Positions 6,110 through 13,544 of a stretch of DNA of 14,268 bases are shown here, piece after piece. The stretch comes from Deinococcus arboris. GTDB lineage: Bacteria; Deinococcota; Deinococci; Deinococcales; Deinococcaceae. The stretch's first letter is position 1, and every line of letters begins with the position of its first letter. Under the pieces are notes generated by a model that was given only the letters and a program-made list of their open reading frames with translations, did not search any database and was not told where the DNA came from. Location of the stretch: contig NZ_WQLB01000055.1 in the NCBI RefSeq assembly GCF_009755355.1, forward strand, positions 1 to 14,268, in the 5' to 3' direction. A program made the position numbers and the translations under genes.

Positions 6110-8659
6110 ATGCGGGCACAGAACGTCCTCAAGGGAACCGGTTCGGGGGCGCTGCCGCCCATGCTGGAGCAGTACGTGCGCCTGCGCGATGAGGTGGCCG
6201 AGGGTCTCCCCCACGCGCTGCTGCTGTTTCAGGTGGGCGACTTTTACGAGACCTTCGGCGAAGACGCCGAGCGCGCCGCCCGCATTCTGGGCCTGGCGCT
6301 GACCCACAAGAGCAGCAGGGATTTTTCGACGCCCATGGCCGGCATGCCGCTGCGGGCGCTGGACAGCCATGTGGAGCGGCTGCTGGCGGCGGGCGTGTGC
6401 GTGGCGGTGGCCGACCAGTTCGAGGAACCCGGCACGGGCCTGATGGAGCGCAAGGTTGCGCAGCTGCTGACCCCCGGCACCGTCACCGAGGAGCGGCACC
6501 TGGGCGCCGACGAGAACTACCTGGCGGCGGTGGCCACGGGCGACGGCTACGCGCTGGCGCTGCTGGACGTGTCCACCGGGGAATTTCGCTGCGCGGCCTT
6601 CCATACGCGGCTGGCGCTATACGACGAACTCTCGCGCTGCCGCGCCCGCGAGGTCCTACTGGCGCCCGAGTTGTCGGGCAACGCCGCCCTGCTGGCCGAT
6701 TTTCAGGCGCGCTTTCCGGTCATGCTCTCGCCCGCCACCTTTGACGAGGGCCAGAGCCGCGACGCTTTAACTCTGACGCTGGGCGAGGTGCCGCCGTCCC
6801 TCAGTTCCGCTGCGCTGGTGCGCGCCTGCGGCGCGGTGCTGGGCTACGCCCGGATGACCCAGCAGGGCGAGCTGAACATGGTGCGGCGGGTGGTGCGATT
6901 TGAACCCGGCGCGCATATGCGCCTCCCCGACGCCGCCGTGCGCGCCCTGGAACTGTTTCAGGCGCAGGCGCCCCAAGGCCGCACCCTGACCGACGTGCTG
7001 TGTCAGACCCGCACGGCGGGCGGACGCCGCCGCCTGCGCGCCTGGCTGCGCGCGCCGCTGCTGGACGAACTGAGTATTCGCGCCCGCCTGGACAGTGTCG
7101 AAGCCCTGACCCGCGCGCCGGACCTGCGCGGCAGCGTGCGCGCGCTGCTCTACCGCGCCCATGACCTGGAACGGCTGGCCGCCCGCGTGGCCACCCGCCG
7201 CGCCGCGCCCAGAGAGGTGGCGGCGCTGGCCCGCACCCTGGACCTGCTGCCTGAAGTCACGGCGCTTCTCGCTGGGCAGGGCGGGCTGCTGGGCGGCGTG
7301 CGCGAGCGCCTGGCCGGGCTGCCAGATGTGGTCACGCGCATCCGCGCCGCGCTGGTGGACGAGCCGCCCATCCGAGCCGGCGAGGGGGGCCTGATTCGGG
7401 ACGGCTTTCACGCCGACCTGGACGCCCTGCGCACCGAGGCCCTGAGCCACCGCGCCTGGCTGGCCGAACTGGAAGCCACCGAGCGTGTCCGCACCGGCAT
7501 CGGCAACCTCAAGGTGGGCTTTACCGGCGTCTTCGGCTACTACTTAGAGGTCACGGGGCCGCACCTGAGCAAGGTGCCCGCCGATTACCGCCAGATTGCC
7601 ACCCTGAAAGACCGCGCCCGCTTTACTCGCCCCGACCTGCGCGAACGAGAGCGCGAGATTGCCCGCCTGGAAGCGGCGGCCAGCCGCCTGGAACTGGAGG
7701 TCTTTACCGAGTTGCGCGCTGGCCTGGCCGCCCATGCTGAAGCGCTGTCGGACGCGGCGGGCGCCCTGAGCGACCTGGACGTGCTGGCCGCCCTGGCCGA
7801 GGTGGCCGCCGAGGCCGGCTGGATTCGGCCCGAGACCACTGAAGAGGGCGGCGAGCTGCGGCTGACCCAGGCTCGGCACCCGGTGGTGGAACGCAGCCTG
7901 GGCGGCCGCTTTGTGCCCAACGACGTGACGCTGGGCGAGGCGGGCCGACTGGTCCTGCTGACCGGCCCCAACATGGCGGGCAAAAGCACCTACCTGCGCA
8001 CGGCGGCCCTGTGCGCGCTGCTGCATCAGATTGGGTCCTTTGTGCCCGCTGACCGTGCCGAGCTGCCTATTTACGACGCGGTTCATACCCGTATTGGCGC
8101 CAGCGACGACCTGGCCGGGGGCCGCTCCACCTTTATGGTCGAAATGAGCGAGCTGGCGGCCATTCTGCACGGCGCCACAGCGCGCAGCCTGGTTATTCTG
8201 GACGAAATTGGGCGCGGCACGAGTACCCTAGACGGCCTGGCAATTGCCCAGGCGGCGCTGGAACACCTGCACGCGGCCGGGGCACAGACGCTGTTTGCCA
8301 CCCACTATTTCGAGCTGACCCGCCTAGAAGGCGAGCTGCCCGGCCTGCGCAACCTGCATGTGGCTGCCGAAGAAGACGCGGCAGGCAGCGGCGGTCTAAC
8401 CTTCTACCATCAGGTTGTGCCGGGCGCCGCCCGCCAGAGCTATGGGGTGGAGGTCGCGCGGCTGGCGGGCCTGCCCGGCCCCGTGACCACCCGCGCGGCG
8501 AAACTGCTCTCGGCCCTGAGTGTGCAGGGCGACGACCGGAAACTGACCCGCGAGTTGGCTGCCCTGGATGTGGGCCGCCTCACGCCACTGCAAGCCCTGG
8601 AACTCCTGCACCGCTGGCAGCGGGAAGCCAGGGGCGAGGTAGACGCGGTGAGCAGTTAG
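6110..8659 (+). CDS. mutS: DNA mismatch repair protein MutS
   Basis: An 849-aa MutS1 protein, close to the usual ~850, which binds mismatches and small loops as a dimer and starts repair with MutL. The mismatch-reading FYE motif is present at Phe45-Tyr46-Glu47 within GDFYETFGEDA. The connector, lever and clamp regions follow in normal order. The ATPase has Walker A GPNMAGKST (619-627), Walker B LVILDEIGRGTST (Asp698, Glu699) and FATHYFELT with the usual histidine. The ATG was chosen because it has a -10 box 7 nt upstream and gives the usual short tail before PMLEQY. By eye, no QxxLF-like beta-clamp binding motif is present in the C-terminal linker. No mutL is in the window. Codon use matches the high-GC neighbours. 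Confidence 0.97.
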   Translation: MRAQNVLKGTGSGALPPMLEQYVRLRDEVAEGLPHALLLFQVGDFYETFGEDAERAARILGLALTHKSSRDFSTPMAGMPLRALDSHVERLLAAGVCVAVADQFEEPGTGLMERKVAQLLTPGTVTEERHLGADENYLAAVATGDGYALALLDVSTGEFRCAAFHTRLALYDELSRCRAREVLLAPELSGNAALLADFQARFPVMLSPATFDEGQSRDALTLTLGEVPPSLSSAALVRACGAVLGYARMTQQGELNMVRRVVRFEPGAHMRLPDAAVRALELFQAQAPQGRTLTDVLCQTRTAGGRRRLRAWLRAPLLDELSIRARLDSVEALTRAPDLRGSVRALLYRAHDLERLAARVATRRAAPREVAALARTLDLLPEVTALLAGQGGLLGGVRERLAGLPDVVTRIRAALVDEPPIRAGEGGLIRDGFHADLDALRTEALSHRAWLAELEATERVRTGIGNLKVGFTGVFGYYLEVTGPHLSKVPADYRQIATLKDRARFTRPDLREREREIARLEAAASRLELEVFTELRAGLAAHAEALSDAAGALSDLDVLAALAEVAAEAGWIRPETTEEGGELRLTQARHPVVERSLGGRFVPNDVTLGEAGRLVLLTGPNMAGKSTYLRTAALCALLHQIGSFVPADRAELPIYDAVHTRIGASDDLAGGRSTFMVEMSELAAILHGATARSLVILDEIGRGTSTLDGLAIAQAALEHLHAAGAQTLFATHYFELTRLEGELPGLRNLHVAAEEDAAGSGGLTFYHQVVPGAARQSYGVEVARLAGLPGPVTTRAAKLLSALSVQGDDRKLTRELAALDVGRLTPLQALELLHRWQREARGEVDAVSS

Positions 8660-8712
8660 CGGGACATGGGACAACCTATGCACGCCTTTTCCCAAGCTTC
8701 CCTCCTGTTGCT

Positions 8713-9423
8713 TCAATCCACCCGCTGCGGCTCGCTGCCGCCGTCACGGTAGGCCAGGTCCCCCGTCACCCGCAGCGCCAGGGCTTCCAGCGCCGCTTGC
8801 CGGGCTGAGGCTTGCGGCCCCGTCAAGACCGCCCGCAGCTCCTGTGCGGCACCCGGTTCCCGCTGGTCTAAATCAGTCAGCCAGCGCTGCGCTTTGACCT
8901 CCCACCAACCGCGCGCCGCGTACAGCGCGTCCACCGCCTGTTCCGCCGCGCGGCAGGCCACCAGAGCGTGCAGCGGGTCGCCGCTTTCTGCCAGGGCGCG
9001 GGCGTCGGCCACTTCGTCCAGCAGGCGAAACCGCCGTTGCTCGGTCATGGGCCGGGGGGCAGGACCAGCGGCGTACAGGGCTTGGGCCTCGGCCACCAAC
9101 GCCTCCAGCTCCGGGTGAGGCCAGACGACCTTCCCCTCGGCGTACATGGTGATGGTGTCGCCCTGCCCGGCGGCGAACATGGCGCGCACCTTGCGCACCG
9201 GATTGTGAAAGATCTCGACCGGGACGCCGTCCACCGTAAAGTTTGAGCGCCAGCGCAGATCGCCTTCGACCAACACATGAAAGTCCAGATCGCTGTAGGC
9301 GTTCCCATCACCGCGCGCCGCACTGCCACACCAGAGGGCGGCGTACACGCCCGGCGTGGCGCGGAGACGAGCCAGTGCAGCCGGCAGGGCCGCCTCCAGA
9401 CGAACTTGCGCGGGGTCAGGCAT
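8713..9423 (-). CDS. Nucleotidyltransferase-domain protein
   Basis: A 236-aa protein with a polymerase-beta-type nucleotidyltransferase fold at its N-terminus: Gly33-Ser34 in the CGSAARG motif, then Asp45 and Asp47 in YSDLDFHV, and a likely third acidic residue Glu70 in VPVEIF. It should move a nucleoside monophosphate from NTP onto an acceptor. Residues ~125-225 are all-helical, with a regularly spaced acidic/aromatic pattern (RLLDEVADARAL, HALVACRAAEQAVDAL), like the helical half of kanamycin-type nucleotidyltransferases or a HEPN-like bundle. No RxxxxH HEPN nuclease motif was seen. The acceptor could be an aminoglycoside-like compound, a protein or RNA; the sequence does not decide. TAGCTT lies 5 nt before the start. 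It converges on mutS with a 53-nt gap in which I see no terminator. Confidence 0.75.
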   Translation of the reverse strand: MPDPAQVRLEAALPAALARLRATPGVYAALWCGSAARGDGNAYSDLDFHVLVEGDLRWRSNFTVDGVPVEIFHNPVRKVRAMFAAGQGDTITMYAEGKVVWPHPELEALVAEAQALYAAGPAPRPMTEQRRFRLLDEVADARALAESGDPLHALVACRAAEQAVDALYAARGWWEVKAQRWLTDLDQREPGAAQELRAVLTGPQASARQAALEALALRVTGDLAYRDGGSEPQRVD

Positions 9424-9428
9424 AGCGG

Positions 9429-9434
9429 AAGCTA
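9429..9434 (-). promoter_or_regulatory. -10-like box of the nucleotidyltransferase gene
   Basis: TAGCTT on the minus strand ends 5 nt before the ATG at 9423; no ribosome binding site and no -35 were seen. A hairpin begins directly upstream of it. Confidence 0.35.
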
Positions 9435-9455
9435 GCAGAGAGGCCCCGTCTCTGC
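9435..9455. repeat. Perfect 7-7-7 inverted repeat
   Basis: GCAGAGA (9435-9441) and TCTCTGC (9449-9455) flank a 7-nt G+C-rich loop, within the 40-bp gap between the DUF402 stop and the nucleotidyltransferase start. It could end the DUF402 transcript without a U-tract, or act as an operator, since it touches the -10-like box. The sequence does not separate these options. Confidence 0.5.
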
Positions 9456-9463
9456 GCGCCGAT

Positions 9464-10024
9464 TTAACCGCCCACGCTCTCGGTCAGGGCCGGCGCCGGG
9501 CGGCCATCTTCAGCCCAGCCCAGATTCAGGCCCTGGGCCTCCAACCAGCCGTTCAGACTGTAGCGTGCCCGCGCCAGCCCCGACAGGGTGCGGTGGGCCA
9601 TCGCCACGGCGCGGTGCATGTCGGGTTCACTCAGGTAACCGGCGGCGCGGGCGGCCAGCAGTTCGTCGGTGTCCACAATCTCGGCCATCAGACCGTCGTG
9701 GACCAGCACGTCCAGATACAGGTCGCGCACCACCCAGACCTCGCCTTCCTGCCAGATATCCGCCACGTCCAGGTGATAGTCATGTTCGCGCTCACCATGA
9801 AAGTCGTAACGGCAGACCACCAGATTCAGAGCTGGCAACAGGTGCGCCTGCCAGTGCCGCACGCGTGGGTGAGACGTGAAAGGGCGCGAGACATACAAAC
9901 CCTGCGGCGTCAGGTGATAGGCATCGACAGCACGCACCCCTGTATTCGTGTGATGGCGCCGGGCCCGCACGTCATGCCGCTCGGTCTTGACAGGATGCGC
10001 CAGCTGGGAGGCCTCAGTCACCAT
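9464..10024 (-). CDS. DUF402 domain protein
   Basis: A 186-aa protein of the DUF402 family (PF04167). Some members (Staphylococcus SA1684, Streptomyces FomD) have been described as nucleotide phosphatases or phosphoester hydrolases, and FAU-1 is an RNA-binding relative; the substrate here is unknown. The acidic metal-site pattern is well kept: HDYHLDVADIW with Asp86, VVRDLYLDVLV with Asp101 and Asp105, and IVDTDEL with Asp118, Asp120 and Glu121. The ATG at 10024 is preferred over the GTG at 10045 because it has TACGCT 5 nt upstream and a -35-like CTGACC. It follows the U32 gene on the same strand after a 158-bp spacer with its own promoter, so it is probably transcribed separately. It may read into the nucleotidyltransferase gene 40 bp on. 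Confidence 0.82.
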   Translation of the reverse strand: MVTEASQLAHPVKTERHDVRARRHHTNTGVRAVDAYHLTPQGLYVSRPFTSHPRVRHWQAHLLPALNLVVCRYDFHGEREHDYHLDVADIWQEGEVWVVRDLYLDVLVHDGLMAEIVDTDELLAARAAGYLSEPDMHRAVAMAHRTLSGLARARYSLNGWLEAQGLNLGWAEDGRPAPALTESVGG

Positions 10025-10029
10025 GCTCC

Positions 10030-10057
10030 AGCGTACTGGGCTCACCCGCCGGGTCAG
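10030..10057 (-). promoter_or_regulatory. Candidate leaderless promoter of the DUF402 gene
   Basis: CTGACC (10057-10052), a 16-bp spacer and TACGCT (10035-10030) on the minus strand, 5 nt before the ATG at 10024. The -35 matches the one before the DUF4157 gene exactly. Confidence 0.5.
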
Positions 10058-10104
10058 ATGAGGCCCCCACCAGCTCCATGAGGAGAGGCAAGACCGTGCA
10101 GAAC

Positions 10105-10183
10105 TGACCCTATGGTCAATTAGAGGTTCTCCTCTTACTTGAGCCTTTCTTTAACGTTCCAGGTGAAGTGAGCTCTTCACTTC
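10105..10183. repeat. Three short inverted repeats between U32 and DUF402 genes
   Basis: TGACC/GGTCA (10105-10118, 4-nt loop), AGAGG/CCTCT (10122-10135, 4-nt loop) and GAAGTGA/TCACTTC (10165-10183, 5-nt loop). The last reaches into the stop codon of the U32 gene. None has a U-tract, so they are not standard terminators. They may still fold at the 3' end of the U32 mRNA, or serve as operators upstream of the DUF402 promoter. Confidence 0.45.
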
Positions 10184-12714
10184 TAGAGAACGGGCAGAGC
10201 GTCCAGTGTGCCAAAGTCGTGCGGTACAAAGAGGCTGCCTTCGGTGACCCCCTGGTCCATCTGAGTGTCCAGGGCACGCTCCAAGTCGGCGGCACTGAGG
10301 TCGCCCGCTAGGAAGGCACGGTGAAGGCGAATGACTTCACCGACCTGCTCGGGTGTCTCATGGACAAATTCAAGTCGGAAATCCGCCACATCTGCTGCAC
10401 GCCAGGCGTCCAGGTGCGCGCCCGCCACCTGCGGCCGGCCTTCAAACACCGTGTTGCGGCAGCCCACGTCGGCCATGACTGGGTGGGTACGGCCCCGTTC
10501 GTCGCGCAGCGCGACCCGGTGAGACTCGCAGGGATGCCCGCAGTTGGTGTAGTCGGTGCCCTCACTCAGGAAGCGGCAGAAGACGCAGTGTTCGGTATGA
10601 AAGACCGGCAGATGCCCGTAGGCCACCGGCTCCAGCGCCGCGCCGCCCACCAGCCCGGCCAGTTCGGTGATCTGCTGGGCGTTCAGGTCGTAGGTGGGGG
10701 TTAGGCGTGCCAGGCCCAGGTCCAGCAGCGCGCGGGTGGTCAGCAGGTTGGCGGCATTCAGGCTAAAGTCGCCAGTCAGCTCGGTGTCTGCCGCCTGCCC
10801 CTGAAGGCCTTCCAGCAGGCCCCCGGAGCGCACCAGAATGCCGGCGCCCAGCGACAGCAGGAACTTCTGAAGATTCTGCTCGGTGGGCTTGAGGATGCGT
10901 GGACTGGCCACCCGCACCGGAAGGCCGGCCGCCTTCACCCGCTCTACACTGGGCTTGAGGCCGTACAGTTCGAGGTAATCCAGCGTGATGGAATCGGGCC
11001 GGGCGGCCAGGGCGGCGTCCAGTTGCTCGGGGGTGCGGACCAGGGCGTGCAGGCGCGGCGCGGCAGCGGCCCCCGGTGCGGGCCGCGCCAGCGCGCGCAG
11101 AGCATCATCCAGGCGCCCCTGAGGCTGACGGGCCGGGGCCTGCTCGCGCAGAGCTGTCAGGGCGGCTGCCGCGTCCCGGCGCAGGGCGTTCAGGGCGCTG
11201 ACAGGCAGAAAACCGGCGCCCGTCAGTTCAGCCGTCAGGGTCCGCAGGTGGTAGGGAGTGCCGCCCAGCTTGCCCAGCTGCTCGCGCAGGGTCGCCTCGT
11301 CCAGCGCCCGGTTGCGGGCTGCCGAGAGGGGCTCGGGCAGGGTGACGGTGACGCAGCGGCCGGCTTCGTCGGTCAAGGACAGGGCCGGCACCTGGCCCAC
11401 CTCGCCCACAAAGTGCGCGTCCACCGCGCGGGTGTGGACGGGATCGGCTGCCTCGACCAGAGGCCTCACCCGCGCCGCCAGCGTGGGGTCGTGGGTGCGC
11501 CACACAGGGTCGCCTTCGCGCACCCGGCGGGGGTCCACGGCGCCGCGCCCAAAGCGCAGTTCGGAGAGGGTGCCGGCCGGGTTCACCTGATAGACGAAGC
11601 CGCCTTCCTCCCGGCCCTCGGGCGCGCGCCAGTTGGCGGGGTCAAAAACCAGGCCGTCGCCGGGTTTGACGGCCTCGTCCAGCTCCACCAGCACGCCGCG
11701 TTCCGTCACGCCGCGCACCGTGCCCACGCGCACGCCCCGGTGCCTGGGCGCCCGGCCCCGCACGACCGTCTGGTGGTTGGTTCCTGCCATAAAGTGCGGT
11801 CCCAGCCCACGCGAATACACCTGTTCGAGGTCGCGCTCCTCTTCTGCGGTGACGCTGAGGGACAGCCCTGCCCAGGCCTCGTCGACGGCCTTGCGGTAGG
11901 CGGCGGTGGTCAGGGCCACAAATTCGGCGTCCTTGTAGCGGCCTTCTATTTTCAGGCAGTCCACGCCAATCCGCACCAGTTCCGGCACCTGATGCAGCGC
12001 GTAGAGGTCGCCGGGTGACAGGAGGTAGCGGGCGTCGCCCAAGTCGCGCTCGTGGCCGTCCACCAAGAGGTCGTAGGGCAGGCGGCAGGCCTGGGCACAT
12101 TGGCCCCGGTTGGCGCTGCGGCCACCCCAGGCCTCCGACGAGAAGCACTGCCCCGAGTAGGACACGCATAGCGCGCCGTGAACAAAGGTTTCCAGCTCGA
12201 TGTCGGTGGCGGCGGCAATGCGCTCAATGTCCCGCAGGCTCAGTTCGCGGCCCAGCACCACGCGGCTGGCCCCAAAGCGCCGCGCGAGTTCGGCGCCTTC
12301 AGCCGAAGTAATGCTCATCTGGGTCGAGCCGTGAATGGGCAGGTCCGGGCAGATCTCATGGGCCAGGCGCGCCACCCCGTGGTCCTGCACAATTAAGGCG
12401 TCCACGCCGGCTTCGGCCAGCGCGATCAGCTGCCGCTCGGCCTGACGCAGTTCGCGGTCAAAGACCAGCACATTGAAGGTGACAAAGCCCTGCACCCCGC
12501 GTGCGTGCAGGCCCCGCATGATGTCGGGCAGAGCTTCAAGGTCAAAGCCCACCTTGGCGCGGGCGTGAAATCCGGCGCCGTCGGCGCGGCCCTCGCCACG
12601 GGCGGGATTAACCCCGAAAAACACGGCGTCGGCACCGGCCTCCACAGCGGCGCGCAGCTGCGCCTGTCCCCCAACGGGGCTCATGACTTCGGGTTTAACA
12701 CGGGCACGCGGCAT
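10183..12714 (-). CDS. Peptidase U32 family protein, RlhA/TrhP-like
   Basis: An 843-aa protein. Despite the family name, E. coli relatives act in RNA hydroxylation (RlhA for 5-hydroxycytidine in 23S rRNA, TrhP for tRNA uridine 34) and bind iron-sulfur clusters. The family signature ETFVHGALCVSYSGQC occupies 175-190, followed by GGRSANRGQCAQAC to 210, giving cysteines 183, 190, 206 and 210. A middle part (~320-410) is beta-rich. The region around 460-530 (PLSAARNRALDEA, GFLPVSALN, LRRDA) fits DUF3656. The C-terminal third is a second U32-like half with its own cysteines at 710, 713, 725, 729 and 752. This full-length layout matches the long RlhA-type proteins and is longer than E. coli RlhA (~650). 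The ATG at 12714 starts directly before the conserved KPEVMSPVGG strand, and TACACT lies 8 nt upstream. Which RNA it modifies is not shown by sequence. Confidence 0.92.
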   Translation of the reverse strand: MPRARVKPEVMSPVGGQAQLRAAVEAGADAVFFGVNPARGEGRADGAGFHARAKVGFDLEALPDIMRGLHARGVQGFVTFNVLVFDRELRQAERQLIALAEAGVDALIVQDHGVARLAHEICPDLPIHGSTQMSITSAEGAELARRFGASRVVLGRELSLRDIERIAAATDIELETFVHGALCVSYSGQCFSSEAWGGRSANRGQCAQACRLPYDLLVDGHERDLGDARYLLSPGDLYALHQVPELVRIGVDCLKIEGRYKDAEFVALTTAAYRKAVDEAWAGLSLSVTAEEERDLEQVYSRGLGPHFMAGTNHQTVVRGRAPRHRGVRVGTVRGVTERGVLVELDEAVKPGDGLVFDPANWRAPEGREEGGFVYQVNPAGTLSELRFGRGAVDPRRVREGDPVWRTHDPTLAARVRPLVEAADPVHTRAVDAHFVGEVGQVPALSLTDEAGRCVTVTLPEPLSAARNRALDEATLREQLGKLGGTPYHLRTLTAELTGAGFLPVSALNALRRDAAAALTALREQAPARQPQGRLDDALRALARPAPGAAAAPRLHALVRTPEQLDAALAARPDSITLDYLELYGLKPSVERVKAAGLPVRVASPRILKPTEQNLQKFLLSLGAGILVRSGGLLEGLQGQAADTELTGDFSLNAANLLTTRALLDLGLARLTPTYDLNAQQITELAGLVGGAALEPVAYGHLPVFHTEHCVFCRFLSEGTDYTNCGHPCESHRVALRDERGRTHPVMADVGCRNTVFEGRPQVAGAHLDAWRAADVADFRLEFVHETPEQVGEVIRLHRAFLAGDLSAADLERALDTQMDQGVTEGSLFVPHDFGTLDALPVL

Positions 12715-12722
12715 AACGCGCC

Positions 12723-12728
12723 AGTGTA
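12723..12728 (-). promoter_or_regulatory. -10 box of the U32 gene (leaderless)
   Basis: TACACT on the minus strand lies 8 nt before the ATG at 12714; there is no ribosome binding site. A TTGGCA lies upstream but only 14 bp away, too close for a normal -35. Confidence 0.45.
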
Positions 12729-12790
12729 CCGAATGAAGACTCTGCCAAGGGTGACGCAGGGTGCAGGCGGGTCAGGGTGCGGCATCTGCG

Positions 12791-12820
12791 CTGACCGGGT
12801 GTCCAGCTCTGGGCTAGGCT
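12791..12820 (+). promoter_or_regulatory. Promoter of the DUF4157 gene (leaderless)
   Basis: CTGACC (12791-12796), an 18-bp spacer and TAGGCT (12815-12820), then 7 nt to the GTG at 12828. It supports the GTG start and shows that the broken gene still has an intact-looking promoter. Confidence 0.55.
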
Positions 12821-12827
12821 GCAAGGC

Positions 12828-13544
12828 GTGAGCGCGCCCAAATTGACCAAGCGGGTTCAGAAGCAGGAGGGCGCCCGTGCGACTGCGACGGCCGCGCCGG
12901 CAACCACGCCGCTCACGGCACCCGCTTCTATCCGACAAAGCCTTCAGCGGCACATTACCCGGCCGGTTGCCGTCCAGCGCCAAGTGGTGCAGGCTCCGCT
13001 GCGGGCGGCGCAGTTGGAACGGCAGGAAACTGAGCGTCTGGCCTTGCACCGCCATGCGGTGACCGAACAACTGGCTGCTCTGCCCAGCATGTCAGCGGCG
13101 CCGGCTCAGCCGGTCGCCTCACCTGCAGTGGACCGGCCCCAGAACCCGACAGACTGGGTCACGGTCATGCGTCAACGGGCCGCAGAAATAGAGGGTCAAC
13201 CGCTTGATGCCCGGCAACACGCACAATTCACAGCGTTGCAGCGGCAGACTGCGCAGGCCCTGGCGCAAGGATTCCGAACAGACCGCAGCCCAGCCACTGC
13301 CCGCTACGAGCACTACGGCGACCAGTTGGCCAGTTTGCAGCGGCACCCCGTCAGCGCGCCAGTGGCTCAGGTGGTGCTGGGGCTGGTGCCCGGCCGCGAA
13401 CGGCTGGCGCTGCAACGGGCGGTGGACACTGCTGTGCAGCGGCACGAAGTGCGTGACCACCAGGCCGCTGCTTTTGCCCAGGCCCAGACCTTGCAACGCC
13501 AACTGGCCGAACTGGATGCCGAGGCGACGCAGCCTGTCTTGTAA
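12828..13544 (+). CDS. N-terminal part of an interrupted DUF4157 (eCIS core domain) protein
   Basis: A 238-codon open frame from a GTG start to an in-frame TAA at 13542-13544. This part holds no catalytic domain. It is Ala/Gln/Arg-rich and probably mostly helical, with five LQR motifs (QSLQRHI, ALQRQT, SLQRHP, ALQRAV, TLQRQL) of the kind seen in front of DUF4157 domains in Deinococcus proteins. The GTG has TAGGCT 7 nt upstream. The frame does not really end here: the conserved domain continues in the same frame directly past the TAA. As it stands the gene would give a 238-aa fragment without its DUF4157 domain. I read it as the front half of a gene broken by a point mutation; a short free-standing protein is less likely. 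Confidence 0.7.
   Translation: MSAPKLTKRVQKQEGARATATAAPATTPLTAPASIRQSLQRHITRPVAVQRQVVQAPLRAAQLERQETERLALHRHAVTEQLAALPSMSAAPAQPVASPAVDRPQNPTDWVTVMRQRAAEIEGQPLDARQHAQFTALQRQTAQALAQGFRTDRSPATARYEHYGDQLASLQRHPVSAPVAQVVLGLVPGRERLALQRAVDTAVQRHEVRDHQAAAFAQAQTLQRQLAELDAEATQPVL

Noticed and set aside
9356..10081. Plus-strand open frame (241 codons) opposite the DUF402 gene
   Set aside because: No domain, no promoter or ribosome binding site, and the opposite strand carries the conserved DUF402 motifs.
13542..13544. Programmed readthrough or recoding at the TAA
   Set aside because: UAA is the usual strong stop, and I saw no selenocysteine element or slippery site. A point mutation or sequence error is simpler, though this is not proven.
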